Counted from the first letter of the stretch, positions 8,830-18,490 are shown. The stretch is 64,000 nucleotides of DNA from Veillonella_A intestinalis (GCF_943192895.1 NZ_CALPCB010000002.1:62001-126000); one strand, 5' to 3'. Translations and numbers: made by a program. Notes: generated by a model from the sequence alone, not told the origin.

Positions 8830-10026
8830 ATGAGTTTTACATTTCAAATTCCTGAAAAAGCAATGTTAAAGGGTCCTAATTTCATTCGCAAAGTATTTGA
8901 ACGAGGTGCAGGGATTCCTGGCTTTATTAGTTTTGGTATTGGTAATCCTGCATCAGAAGCGATTCCAGTGAAGGCCATTCAAGAAGCTTTTGACTATGTA
9001 GTAAATAATAATCCTATTGAATTACTACAATATGGGCCTATGGCAGGTGATGCAAAGTTAGCTCAGCAGACAGTAGACCGTTTAATTACCGTTAGACATA
9101 TGCCCAGTGAAGGGCAACAGCTGCTTATTTCCATTGGTGCTGGTCAAGATTTAGGACTAGTACCGCGTACACTTTGTGAAGCTGGTGATGAAGTATATAT
9201 GGATGCCTATACATTTACTAATGGCATTACGGCCGTTCGTAATGTAGGGGCTAAGGCAATTGGCATTCCAATGGATGATAAAGGTATGATTCCAGAAGCG
9301 TTAGCAGAACGGGCAAAATCAGGTAAGGGTCGTTATATTTATTTAATTCCTAATTTTCAAAATCCTACAGGCATTACTATGCCTTTGGAGCGGCGTAAAG
9401 AAATTTATGCAGTAGCGGCTAAATATAATTTATTCATCTATGAAGATGATCCATATGGGGAAATTAGTTTTACTGATTATAGTGTGCCTACTTTTAAAGA
9501 AATGGACACGGATAATCGTGTTATTTATGCAGGTTCGTATTCGAAAACCTTGTCTGCTGGCTTGCGCGTAGGCTTTTTATATGGTCCTAAACAAGCGATT
9601 GAAGCGATTCAAGCACTTAAAAATAATTCAGATGGACAAATGCCACTAGTTACACAGCGAGTTGTGTCTCGTTTATTAGATGTGCTTGATTATGATGCGC
9701 AAATTCAACATGTAGCTAAGGTTTATAAAGAAAAAGCGGACTTAATGATGGCGACATTCCGCGAACATGGTAGTGATAAAATTCACTTTGTAGAACCGAC
9801 AGGTGGCATGTTCCTATGGATGACAATGCCTGAAGGGGTAGACTGTGATGCGTTCTTTGAAGCTTGTATGGAACATAAGGTAGGGATTGTACCAGGGGCG
9901 GCGTTTGCTGCTGACGGTGTGCCAGCAGGGCAATCTTTTCGTTTCAGTTTTACGTATCCATCCAAAGAAGATATCGTTAAAGGCATGACGATTGTAGGGC
10001 AATTGACAAAGGAATTTGTAAAATAA
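8830..10026 (+). CDS. PLP-dependent aminotransferase, class I/II fold (LysN/2-aminoadipate type)
   Basis: The 398-residue protein matches the fold-type I aminotransferases related to LysN and to the catalytic domain of MocR regulators. Visible motifs are QYGPMAGD near 66, NFQNPTG (about 176-182), the EDDPYGE segment with the PLP-contacting Asp/Tyr (about 207) and SYSKTLSAGLRVG, whose Lys is the expected Schiff-base residue (about 238). It should transfer amino groups between an amino acid and a 2-oxoacid in the cytoplasm; the substrate is not evident. Two paralogues occur in the window (53546 and 61658). A strong AAAGGAGAG site precedes the ATG. Confidence 0.88.
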   Translation: MSFTFQIPEKAMLKGPNFIRKVFERGAGIPGFISFGIGNPASEAIPVKAIQEAFDYVVNNNPIELLQYGPMAGDAKLAQQTVDRLITVRHMPSEGQQLLISIGAGQDLGLVPRTLCEAGDEVYMDAYTFTNGITAVRNVGAKAIGIPMDDKGMIPEALAERAKSGKGRYIYLIPNFQNPTGITMPLERRKEIYAVAAKYNLFIYEDDPYGEISFTDYSVPTFKEMDTDNRVIYAGSYSKTLSAGLRVGFLYGPKQAIEAIQALKNNSDGQMPLVTQRVVSRLLDVLDYDAQIQHVAKVYKEKADLMMATFREHGSDKIHFVEPTGGMFLWMTMPEGVDCDAFFEACMEHKVGIVPGAAFAADGVPAGQSFRFSFTYPSKEDIVKGMTIVGQLTKEFVK

Positions 10027-10101
10027 TAAATTACTAAATAAAAGCAAATAATAAAAGTAAATAATACTACGGTAGATAAAAGTAAAATATATATGATTAT
10101 G

Positions 10102-10146
10102 AGAGCGCAGGACATATGACCGAAGGTTATGATAGGCTTGCGCTCT
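10102..10146 (+). other. Long imperfect hairpin between the aminotransferase and mrp genes
   Basis: AGAGCGCA (10102-10109) pairs with TGCGCTCT (10139-10146), and the interior can partly pair again (CATATGACC with GGTTATG). There is no following T-run. It could be a terminator without a classical U-tract or a leader structure for the next gene. Confidence 0.4.
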
Positions 10147-10254
10147 ATTATATTGAAAAAAGCCGATTAATATGCTAAACTTTAAAAGAAGATATATGTC
10201 TTCACTAATTATATATATGTAACAGCAATAGCTGATTGAAAGTAGGTGTTGATT

Positions 10255-11082
10255 ATGGCATGTGGCAGTTCAGGTGGCTGCAGCGGTTGCTCGTCAGCTT
10301 CATCTTGCGGTAGTGCTCAACAAACCCCGCCAGATTTGACGGCAAAACTTAATGAATTAAGCAGTGTTAAACACGTTATTGGCGTAGTCAGTGGTAAAGG
10401 TGGCGTAGGTAAATCCTTAGTAACGTCTTTATTGGCCATTACTATGGCGCGTCGTGGTTTTAAAGTAGGGATTCTTGATGGCGATATTACAGGTCCATCA
10501 ATTCCTAAAGTATTTGGTATTAAAGGCAAGGCTCATGTTGACGAATTGGGGATGTATCCGCTAACGTCAGAAGGTGGTATCGATGTAATGTCGGTTAACC
10601 TTTTATTAGAGAACGAAACTGATCCTGTATTATGGCGTGGTCCTATTGTGGGCAATGTGGTGAAACAGTTCTATACAGATGTAATCTGGAAAGACTTAGA
10701 TTATCTATTTGTAGATATGCCACCAGGAACAGGTGATGTAGCCTTAACAGTATTCCAGTCTTTATCCTTGGATGGGATTGTAGTTGTAACTTCACCACAA
10801 GATTTGGTATCTATGATTGTAGAAAAAGCTGTAAAAATGGCTGAACTTATGCAGATTCCAATCATTGGGGTTGTAGAAAACTTCTCCTACTTCCATTGTC
10901 CAGATAATGGTAAAGATTATAAAATTTTTGGTGACAGTCATATTGACGATGTATTGAAACGATATGGTTTGTTATTATTAGGTCGTTTACCAATTGATCC
11001 AAACGTAGCAGCTCTTTGTGATGCCGGTAAGTTAGAAGAGATTGACAAAACGAACTTAGAATCCGTTGAATTGCCACAATAG
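10255..11082 (+). CDS. apbC: Mrp/NBP35-family P-loop ATPase, iron-sulfur cluster carrier
   Basis: The 275-residue protein has the deviant Walker A GKGGVGKS (about 49-56), a switch region with DGDITGPS and the DMPPGTGD motif (about 160), all typical of ApbC/Mrp/NBP35 proteins that bind and transfer Fe-S clusters in the cytoplasm. The first 18 residues carry four cysteines (C3, C9, C12, C18), resembling the N-terminal cluster-binding region of NBP35. The usual central CxxC is reduced here to YFHCPDNG, with only one cysteine. ATG 10255 is chosen because AGGTG sits 6 bp before it; an in-frame GTG at 10246 overlaps that site. Confidence 0.88.
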   Translation: MACGSSGGCSGCSSASSCGSAQQTPPDLTAKLNELSSVKHVIGVVSGKGGVGKSLVTSLLAITMARRGFKVGILDGDITGPSIPKVFGIKGKAHVDELGMYPLTSEGGIDVMSVNLLLENETDPVLWRGPIVGNVVKQFYTDVIWKDLDYLFVDMPPGTGDVALTVFQSLSLDGIVVVTSPQDLVSMIVEKAVKMAELMQIPIIGVVENFSYFHCPDNGKDYKIFGDSHIDDVLKRYGLLLLGRLPIDPNVAALCDAGKLEEIDKTNLESVELPQ

Positions 11083-11105
11083 GTAATTAATAGTCGGACT
11101 CTTAT

Positions 11106-11155
11106 CACAGGTTGCTCATCTTTAAATTATGAAAGAAGAGTAGCCTGTGTTTTTT
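11106..11155 (+). terminator. Rho-independent terminator of the mrp gene
   Basis: CACAGGTTGCTC pairs, with one mismatch, with GAGTAGCCTGTG and is followed by TTTTTT, 23 bp after the stop codon. Confidence 0.88.
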
Positions 11156-11207
11156 ATATAACACATTATTCAAGTAACAAAGTTGTTATCAGAAAGAGGG
11201 CGTGTTC

Positions 11208-12608
11208 ATGAAAAAGTATATGTCTTGGATTATTCCAATTGTGGTGGGGGTAGCCATATGGTTTTCTCCAGTACCAGAGGGATTAAAACCGCAAGCTTGG
11301 CATTTATTTGCTATTTTTGCAGGGACAATTTTAGGTTTTATTTTACAACCATTGCCAATTGGGGCCTTATCTATTATTAGTATTGTTGTTTCCGCAGTGA
11401 CTAATACATTAAAAATTGGTGATGGCCTAGCAGGCTTTGCCAATACAGCCATTTGGTTGATTGTAGCAGCTTTTTTATTCTCCCGTGGCTTTATTAAGAC
11501 TGGCTTAGGTAAGCGTATTGCGTATACTTTGATTACTGCAGTAGGTAGTAATTCTTTGAAATTATCTTATGCGTTAGTTATTAGTGATTTTATTTTATCA
11601 CCAGCTACACCATCTAATACAGCTCGTGCGGGTGGTGTTATTTTCCCTATTACTAAATCGTTGGCATCGGCCTTTGGCTCTGAACCAGGTCCTACTGCTC
11701 GCAAAATTGGGGCCTTCTTAATCCAAACGATTTACCAAGGGAATACGATTACGTCGGCTATGTTTATGACCTCTATGGCAGGGAATACTTTAGTGGCGTC
11801 TTTAATTGCAGCATCCTTTGGGTATACTATTACTTGGGGTGACTGGGCTATGGCGGCTATTGTGCCAGGGCTTGTGGCCTTAATCGTTATGCCATTGGTT
11901 TTATACTTTATCTATCCACCAGAGTTAAAAGATACTCGTGAAATTCAAGCTCATATTGCTGAAGAATTAAAAGGCTTAGGGGCTATGAGTTTTGCAGAAA
12001 AAGTAATGCTTGGCGTATTTATTTTATCTTTGATTTTATGGGCAACTAGTCAATTTACTGGTTTAAATGCGACTACAGTAGCCTTATTAGGGGTAAGCAT
12101 TCTTTTAATTTCTAAAGTATTGACTTGGTCTGATGTAACTGAAGAAAAAGGTGGCTGGGATACCTTAATTTGGATGGGGACTATGATGGCTTTAGCGTCT
12201 CAGCTTAATAAACTTGGTTTTATTCCATGGTTTGCGGATATGGTAGGTGCTGAAGTACAAGGTATTAGTTGGGTAGCAGCCTTCTTAATTTTGTTATTAG
12301 TGTATACTTATTCCCATTATATTTTCGCAAGTTTGACAGTACATATTACAGCTATGTATGTAGTATTTGTAGCGGTAGCTATTAGTGCTGGTACACCACC
12401 ATACTTAGCTATGTTTGCATTTGCCTTTTTCTCCAACTTGTGTATGTCTTTGACACACTATGCGGCGGGACCATCGCCAATCTGCTTCAATGCAGGCTAT
12501 ATGACACAAAATACGTGGTGGCGTCTTGGTTTTATTGCATCGGTAGTAAACTTAATTATTTGGTTAGGTCTTGGTTCCGTTTGGTGGAAAGTATTAGGTC
12601 TTTGGTAG
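11208..12608 (+). CDS. DASS/CitT-family anion transporter (dicarboxylate symporter or antiporter)
   Basis: The 466-residue protein is hydrophobic throughout and resembles bacterial CitT/DASS (SLC13-like) carriers. The SPATPSNTARAGGV segment (about 130-143) corresponds to the first conserved SNT substrate/sodium site. A later serine/threonine-rich membrane region near 390-420 probably gives the second site. Family members move C4-dicarboxylates, 2-oxoglutarate or citrate across the inner membrane. For a lactate- and malate-using anaerobe a dicarboxylate is plausible, but the substrate is inferred. ATG 11208 is used because GAGGG lies 7 bp upstream. The gene is monocistronic between terminators. 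Confidence 0.87.
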   Translation: MKKYMSWIIPIVVGVAIWFSPVPEGLKPQAWHLFAIFAGTILGFILQPLPIGALSIISIVVSAVTNTLKIGDGLAGFANTAIWLIVAAFLFSRGFIKTGLGKRIAYTLITAVGSNSLKLSYALVISDFILSPATPSNTARAGGVIFPITKSLASAFGSEPGPTARKIGAFLIQTIYQGNTITSAMFMTSMAGNTLVASLIAASFGYTITWGDWAMAAIVPGLVALIVMPLVLYFIYPPELKDTREIQAHIAEELKGLGAMSFAEKVMLGVFILSLILWATSQFTGLNATTVALLGVSILLISKVLTWSDVTEEKGGWDTLIWMGTMMALASQLNKLGFIPWFADMVGAEVQGISWVAAFLILLLVYTYSHYIFASLTVHITAMYVVFVAVAISAGTPPYLAMFAFAFFSNLCMSLTHYAAGPSPICFNAGYMTQNTWWRLGFIASVVNLIIWLGLGSVWWKVLGLW

Positions 12609-12690
12609 TATTAAGTTTGTCAGAGATGTATTAATTAGGTAGTGAATTGATAGTTACTTGAATTTTGAAAAGAGTATAAAAGAGTATAAA

Positions 12691-12766
12691 CGAAGGCTTA
12701 CTTCTTTGTTGATTGTAGTAGTATCACCGTTATTTACAATCCGTGGAAGGCAAGCCTTCTTTTTCG
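12691..12766 (+). terminator. Rho-independent terminator of the anion transporter gene
   Basis: GAAGGCTTACTTC can pair with GAAGGCAAGCCTTC across a long loop, followed by TTTTT. Just upstream is a direct repeat of AGAGTATAAA (12671-12690). Confidence 0.75.
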
Positions 12767-12790
12767 TTTTAATGGCAATTGTGCTATAAT
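12763..12790 (+). promoter_or_regulatory. Extended -10 promoter of the M18 aminopeptidase gene
   Basis: TGCTATAAT (12782-12790) is an extended -10 element 30 bp before the start codon. The -35 position holds only a weak TTCGTT (12763-12768, 16-bp spacing), which is usual for extended -10 promoters. Confidence 0.6.
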
Positions 12791-12820
12791 AGCTTTATAG
12801 TTGAACATATGAGGTGAACT

Positions 12821-14158
12821 ATGAAAACAGTAGCAAGATTATTAGATTATATAGATAATAGCACATCGCCGTATCATACCGTGAAGGCGAGTGCTGATAT
12901 TTTATTGGCTCATGGCTTTAAAGAATTACAATTAGAAGATATTTGGTCACTTAGTGAAGGTGACTATTTTATTAGAGTATATGATACAACGTTAATTGCG
13001 TTTCATCTTGGCAGTGATATGCGAGACTCTTTACGCATTGCATCGGCTCATACTGATTTTCCTGCTTTACGGGTGAAACCGAATCCTTTAGTGGAAACTA
13101 AAGGGTATGGCAAGTTAAATGTAGAAGCTTATGGTGGTTTGATATTAAATACTTGGTTAGATCGGCCTTTATCTATGGCTGGTGTAGTAGTGACACGGTC
13201 TAATGATCCATTTCACCCAGAATTACATTATATTGATATAGCTCGGCCTTTATTGACAATTCCTAATTTGGCTATTCATATGAATCGTGAGATTAATAAT
13301 GGGGTTGCTTTAGATAAGCAACTTCATATGATGCCTCTTTTTATGATGTCAGAAGGAGCAGAACCTATTACTGTCAGTGGTGTAGACGGTAGTTCGGGAA
13401 TAAATGCTGATGACGATTCAGCGGAAGCTGATGCATGGTTGCAATTTTTAAGCGAACAGGTGAAACGGCCTGTGGAAGATATTTTATCCTATGAATTGAC
13501 CTTGTACCCTGTAGAAGGGGGCACTACCTTTGGGCGTTATGAAGAATTTATTAGTTCGCCACGTATTGATAATTTGACGTCCTGTATGGCTTGTTTAGAA
13601 GGGCTATTAGCCGCTCAGGTTAGCGATGCAGAGGGCTTACGCCTTATAGCCTTATTCGATAATGAGGAAGTAGGGAGTCGGACGAAGCAAGGTGGTGCTT
13701 CTACCGTATTAAGTCAAATTGTAGAGCGAATCTATATGGCTATGGGTTATACTAAGGAAGAATGCTATGCAGATATGGCTGGCGGCTTTATGATTTCAGC
13801 GGACGTAGCACATGGCTATCATCCTAATTATCCAGAAAAGAATGACCTTACTAATGTGCCTGTTCTTAATAAAGGATTAGTTTTGAAGGTCGCGGCTAGT
13901 CAGTCTTATGCTGGTGATGCCTGGGCTATGGCAACCGTAAAGGCTTTGTGTGAGACAAATCAAATTCCATATCAAATATATGTTAATCGTTCAAACATTC
14001 CTGGTGGATCTACAGTAGGTTCAATTTCATCTGCATTGATGGCTATGCGTACCATGGATGTGGGCGTTCCTATTTTGGCGATGCATTCGGCTCGTGAAAC
14101 GATGGGGACTAATGACCAGGAAGCGTTGGAAAGCTTAATGAGAGCGTTTTTACGATAG
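12821..14158 (+). CDS. apeB: M18-family aminopeptidase (aspartyl aminopeptidase type)
   Basis: The 445-residue protein is a cytoplasmic dizinc metallopeptidase that removes N-terminal, often acidic, residues from peptides. Metal-site motifs are visible: SAHTDFPALRVKP (about 75-87), the LFDNEEVGS segment with the Asp/Glu pair (about 280-288) and MHSARETMG near the C-terminus. The N-terminal SPYHTV is typical of M18. Length fits the family. The membrane-protein gene at 14166 starts 7 bp after the stop and uses an AGGAG overlapping this gene's end, so they form an operon. A second, clearly different M18 gene lies at 28579. Confidence 0.92.
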   Translation: MKTVARLLDYIDNSTSPYHTVKASADILLAHGFKELQLEDIWSLSEGDYFIRVYDTTLIAFHLGSDMRDSLRIASAHTDFPALRVKPNPLVETKGYGKLNVEAYGGLILNTWLDRPLSMAGVVVTRSNDPFHPELHYIDIARPLLTIPNLAIHMNREINNGVALDKQLHMMPLFMMSEGAEPITVSGVDGSSGINADDDSAEADAWLQFLSEQVKRPVEDILSYELTLYPVEGGTTFGRYEEFISSPRIDNLTSCMACLEGLLAAQVSDAEGLRLIALFDNEEVGSRTKQGGASTVLSQIVERIYMAMGYTKEECYADMAGGFMISADVAHGYHPNYPEKNDLTNVPVLNKGLVLKVAASQSYAGDAWAMATVKALCETNQIPYQIYVNRSNIPGGSTVGSISSALMAMRTMDVGVPILAMHSARETMGTNDQEALESLMRAFLR

Positions 14159-14165
14159 GAGTCCT

Positions 14166-14861
14166 ATGTTAACAGAGTATACAGTGCTTATTACAGACGC
14201 CCTAAATACGCCCTATGGTAAGCTCATTTTAATTATATTAATTTTTCTAGCTGGGCTAGGCATGTCATTAGTGCCAGAAACAGTGGCAACTATTTTGCCA
14301 CGCTTAGCTGGGCACATTTATAAACGTATTTATTTTGCCATTGGTATGGCGGCCTCTATTATAGTAGTAGGGGTATTAGGATCTTGGATCTTAGGGCCGT
14401 ATAGTATTGGTGGTGCAGCTTATATAATATGGGCTGTTTTATTAGTCGTCATGGCTTTACAAGCTTTTGAATGGGTTGCTTTTATTCATCCTTCACCACT
14501 GCGAGGGCGTGAAGAGCGACGTTTAGAACGACGTGGTACACCGTGGCAGCGGACGTTAGCCATAGTTCGTCAAGGCTTGTTAGTCGGTCTTTCATGGCGA
14601 TATGATCGGTTGCCAATTTATATCTGGTTAGTTGCTACGATTGCGATTGCTGGTTGGAAATTGGCATCAATGTTAATCATATCCTTTATTATTGGATATT
14701 TAATCCCTGTATTTTGGTTGACGAATCGTTTAGAACGGCTAGCTAAATTAGTAACGCGACCTAATTACCGAACGGGTATTCTTTGGTTCAAGCGTTTAAT
14801 GGGGATTGTTATGGTATTAGAAGCCTTGTATTTCATAGGCCTTTTAATTACCTATTACTAA
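14166..14861 (+). CDS. Unidentified polytopic membrane protein, faintly CcdA/DsbD-like
   Basis: I do not firmly recognise this 231-residue protein. It has about five or six hydrophobic segments, with a basic loop (about 116-140, rich in Arg) between two halves. The segment AGLGMSLVPETVATILP (about 29-45) is placed like the SPCVLP segment of CcdA/DsbD thiol transporters, but it has no cysteine. Membership of that superfamily is therefore only a guess, and a thiol-redox role would be lost. The gene is translationally close to the M18 peptidase upstream. Confidence 0.6.
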   Translation: MLTEYTVLITDALNTPYGKLILIILIFLAGLGMSLVPETVATILPRLAGHIYKRIYFAIGMAASIIVVGVLGSWILGPYSIGGAAYIIWAVLLVVMALQAFEWVAFIHPSPLRGREERRLERRGTPWQRTLAIVRQGLLVGLSWRYDRLPIYIWLVATIAIAGWKLASMLIISFIIGYLIPVFWLTNRLERLAKLVTRPNYRTGILWFKRLMGIVMVLEALYFIGLLITYY

Positions 14862-14870
14862 CAGGTTATC

Positions 14871-14933
14871 TCATGTATGTATTGTGTATACATGAAATAT
14901 AAAGGTTGTATTCTGGAGGGAATACTTCTACAA
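14871..14933 (+). promoter_or_regulatory. Two inverted repeats upstream of pyruvate carboxylase
   Basis: TCATGTAT (14871-14878) is mirrored by ATACATGA (14888-14895). A second nested dyad has outer arms TTGTA/TACAA (14906-14910 and 14929-14933) and inner arms GTATTC/GAATAC. Both are close before the pyc ribosome binding site (GAGGAGG). They may be regulator sites or mRNA structures; function is unknown. Confidence 0.35.
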
Positions 14934-14967
14934 TGTAGAGAGGTAACAAAGTTGAGGAGGAAGTCTC

Positions 14968-17900
14968 ATGAAAGAAATTAAATCTGTATTGGTTGCCAAT
15001 CGTGGTGAAATTGCTATTCGCGTATTCCGTGCGTGCAATGAAATGGGAATTCGCACAGTAGCCATTTATTCAAAAGAGGATTCGCTTTCTTTGCACCGCA
15101 ATCAAGCGGATGAAGCCTACTTAGTAGGACGTGGTAAAAAACCAGTTGATGCGTACTTAGATATTGAAGATATCATTCGCATTGCCCATGAACATGATGT
15201 TGATGCTATTCATCCTGGCTACGGCTTCTTGGCAGAGAATGCCCGTTTTGCTAAGCGATGTGAAGAAGAAGGGATTATTTTTATTGGTCCTCGCTTAGAG
15301 CATTTAGAAATGTTTGGGGATAAAGTAAATGCACGTATTCAGGCCAAACTAGCTGGTATTCCTATGATTCCAGGTAGTGATGGGCCTTTAAATAATTTTG
15401 AAGAACTCGAAGAGTTTGCTAAAACGCATGGTTTCCCATTAATGATTAAAGCTGTTAATGGTGGTGGCGGCCGTGGTATGCGTGCTGTTGAATCCATGGG
15501 TGAATTGCGTGAAGCTTATGATCGTGCTAAATCAGAAGCTAAGATGGCCTTTGGTGACGATGAAGTATATGTTGAAAAACTCATTGTTGAACCTAAACAT
15601 ATTGAAGTTCAAATTATGGGGGATAGTCATGGTAATGTAGTTCATTTGCATGAACGTGACTGTTCTGTACAACGACGCCATCAGAAAGTTGTTGAAATAG
15701 CACCAGCCTTTGCATTGCCACTTGAAACTCGTCAACGCATTTGTGATGCGGCTGTTAAAATTATGAAAAATGTTAAATACGTAGGGGCTGGTACGGTAGA
15801 ATTCCTTGTTACTAATGATGGTAATTTCTACTTTATTGAAGTTAACCCTCGTATTCAGGTAGAACATACTATTACTGAGTTAATTACAGGTATCGACATT
15901 GTTCACACTCAAATTCGTGTAGCTGAAGGATATTCCTTATTTGATGAAGAAGTAGGCATTCCTACACAAGATAAAATTGAATGTAATGGTCAGGCTATTC
16001 AGTGTCGTATTACAACAGAAGATCCTAGCAATAACTTTATGCCTGATACTGGTAAATTAGTTGCTTATCGTTCAAGCGGCGGTTTTGGTATTCGTCTTGA
16101 CGGTGGTAACGCCTTTACTGGTTCAGTTATTACGCCTTATTACGACTCCTTGTTAGTAAAAGCGTCTTCTTGGGCCTTAACACCAGAAGAGTCTATTCAA
16201 AAAATGCTACGTTGTTTACGTGAATTCCGTATCCGTGGTGTTAAAACAAATATTCACTTCTTGATTAATGTATTGGAAAGTCCAGAATTTATTGCAGGTA
16301 CTTGCAATGTAAACTTTATTGATGAACATCCTGAATTGTTTGTCTTTAAACAAGTGCGTGACCGTGGTACTAAAATGTTGCGCTATATTGCTGATGTTAC
16401 GGTTAATGGCTATCAAGGTTTGGGTCATCAAGATGTACCTGATTTTGAACCAATTCAGATGCCACCATTGCTTTCTATTAAACCACCAGCTGGGACAAAA
16501 CAAAAATTTGATGAATTAGGACCAGAAGGTTTCTCTAAATGGTTGATGGAACAGAAACAAGTATATTTCACAGATACAACTTGGCGTGATGCGCATCAAT
16601 CTTTATTTGCAACTCGATTGCGTACAGTCGATATGGCTCGTGTAGCTGGTGAAGCAGCTCGTGGGGTACCTAATCTATTCTCTTTAGAATGTTGGGGCGG
16701 TGCTACATTTGATGTAGCGTATCGTTTCTTACATGAAGATCCATGGGAACGACTTCGCATGTTCCGCAAAGAAGTACCAAATGTATTATTGCAAATGTTG
16801 CTTCGCGGTGCTAATGCAGTAGGTTATACTAGCTATCCAGACAATGTAGTGCGTCAATTTATTAAATTAGCAGCTGCTAATGGGGTTGATGTATTCCGTG
16901 TATTTGATAGCTTGAATAGCTTAGATAATATGCATGTAGCTATTGATGAAGTACGTAATCAGAATAAGATTGCGGAAGTTTCCTTATGCTATACAGGCGA
17001 TATTTTAGATGCTAGTCGTCCAAAATATAATTTAGATTACTATGTGAAGATGGCAAAAGAAGTGGAAAAAGCGGGTGCTAATATCATTGCTATTAAAGAT
17101 ATGGCAGGCCTTTTAAAACCACAAGCTGCTTATAACTTAGTATCTGCGTTAAAAGATGCTGTTGATTTACCTATTCATTTACATACTCATGAAGGGGCGG
17201 GCAATGCCATTTATAGTTATGGTCGTGCTATTGATGCTGGTGTTGATGTAGTTGACGTAGCGTATTCTGCTTTTGCTAATGGTACAAGCCAACCTAGCAT
17301 GAACTCTTTATATTATGGTTTATCTGGTCATGAACGTCAGCCTGAAATGGATGCAAACTATATGGAACACATGTCTCATTATTTTGCTTCCATCCGTCCA
17401 TACTATAAAGGCGTAGATAAAACAAATCCATACCCTAGCACTGAAGTATATCAACATGAAATGCCAGGTGGTCAATTCTCTAACTTACAACAGCAATCTA
17501 AGAGTGTTGGTTTAGGTGATCGCTGGGATGAAGTTAAGACTGTATATCATCAAGTTAGCATGATGTTTGGTGATATTATCAAAGTAACACCATCCTCTAA
17601 AGTTGTAGGTGATATGACTTTATTCATGGTTCAAAATGATTTGACAGAAGAAGATATTTACAATAAAGGGGAAACATTAGACTTCCCACAATCCGTTGTA
17701 GAATTCTTCCAAGGATATTTAGGAGTTCCTTATCAAGGTTTCCCTGAAAAATTACAGAAAATCATTTTAAAAGGTAAGAAGCCATTGAAAGGTCGCCCAG
17801 GAGCTTCCTTAGAACCAGTTGATTTTGAAGATGTTCGTAAGAAATTGATTGATATGGGGTCTCCCGCTACTGATGAAGATGTTATTGCCTATTGCTTATA

Positions 17901-18414
17901 TCCAAAAGTATATAGTGATTATGTAGAATTTAATGGTGATTATGATGACATTTCTGTACTAGATACACCAACATTCTTCTTTGGTATGCGCCGTGGTGAG
18001 TCTATTCATGTAACCATTGAAAAAGGTAAAATGTTGATTATTAAATTAATCCATGTTAGTGAAGTGGATGAAGATGGTAATCGTATTATTAGCTTTGAAT
18101 TTAATGGTCAGCCACGTGATATTAAAGTGCGTGATAAACATGTTAAGACAACGGGTGTGGTACGTCATAAAGTGGATAAAACACAACCTGGTGAAGTGGG
18201 TGCTACTTTATCTGGCTCCGTTGTTAAGATTCTCGTTAAGAGTGGTCAAAGCGTCTTGAAGGGAGAACCTTTAATCGTAACAGAAGCAATGAAGATGGAA
18301 ACTACCATTACTTCACCTATCGATGGTATCGTTGGCGAAGTATATGTGCGTGAAGGTAGTCGTATTGAAAGTGGCGATTGCTTGATTAAGATTCAAGACC
18401 GTTCTAACTCTTAA
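14968..18414 (+). CDS. pyc: Pyruvate carboxylase, single-chain
   Basis: The 1,148-residue biotin enzyme makes oxaloacetate from pyruvate, bicarbonate and ATP in the cytoplasm. The order is complete: biotin carboxylase (about 1-455, with ATP-grasp motifs GGGGRGMR and HERDCSVQRRHQK), carboxyltransferase (about 530-810, opening DTTWRDAHQSLFATR), the PYC/OADA allosteric region (to about 1050) and a biotinyl domain with EAMKMET, whose Lys at about 1109 is the biotin site. It matches the full-length single-chain form. Oxaloacetate would feed the reductive branch towards malate, fumarate and succinate as well as aspartate. It has its own strong GAGGAGG site and a terminator behind it. Confidence 0.96.
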   Translation: MKEIKSVLVANRGEIAIRVFRACNEMGIRTVAIYSKEDSLSLHRNQADEAYLVGRGKKPVDAYLDIEDIIRIAHEHDVDAIHPGYGFLAENARFAKRCEEEGIIFIGPRLEHLEMFGDKVNARIQAKLAGIPMIPGSDGPLNNFEELEEFAKTHGFPLMIKAVNGGGGRGMRAVESMGELREAYDRAKSEAKMAFGDDEVYVEKLIVEPKHIEVQIMGDSHGNVVHLHERDCSVQRRHQKVVEIAPAFALPLETRQRICDAAVKIMKNVKYVGAGTVEFLVTNDGNFYFIEVNPRIQVEHTITELITGIDIVHTQIRVAEGYSLFDEEVGIPTQDKIECNGQAIQCRITTEDPSNNFMPDTGKLVAYRSSGGFGIRLDGGNAFTGSVITPYYDSLLVKASSWALTPEESIQKMLRCLREFRIRGVKTNIHFLINVLESPEFIAGTCNVNFIDEHPELFVFKQVRDRGTKMLRYIADVTVNGYQGLGHQDVPDFEPIQMPPLLSIKPPAGTKQKFDELGPEGFSKWLMEQKQVYFTDTTWRDAHQSLFATRLRTVDMARVAGEAARGVPNLFSLECWGGATFDVAYRFLHEDPWERLRMFRKEVPNVLLQMLLRGANAVGYTSYPDNVVRQFIKLAAANGVDVFRVFDSLNSLDNMHVAIDEVRNQNKIAEVSLCYTGDILDASRPKYNLDYYVKMAKEVEKAGANIIAIKDMAGLLKPQAAYNLVSALKDAVDLPIHLHTHEGAGNAIYSYGRAIDAGVDVVDVAYSAFANGTSQPSMNSLYYGLSGHERQPEMDANYMEHMSHYFASIRPYYKGVDKTNPYPSTEVYQHEMPGGQFSNLQQQSKSVGLGDRWDEVKTVYHQVSMMFGDIIKVTPSSKVVGDMTLFMVQNDLTEEDIYNKGETLDFPQSVVEFFQGYLGVPYQGFPEKLQKIILKGKKPLKGRPGASLEPVDFEDVRKKLIDMGSPATDEDVIAYCLYPKVYSDYVEFNGDYDDISVLDTPTFFFGMRRGESIHVTIEKGKMLIIKLIHVSEVDEDGNRIISFEFNGQPRDIKVRDKHVKTTGVVRHKVDKTQPGEVGATLSGSVVKILVKSGQSVLKGEPLIVTEAMKMETTITSPIDGIVGEVYVREGSRIESGDCLIKIQDRSNS

Positions 18415-18490
18415 TAGGTATATTTCAAATAATTGAATCATGTATGAATATATAACATCAATATTGTGGATATTGTGTTCATGCTAATTT

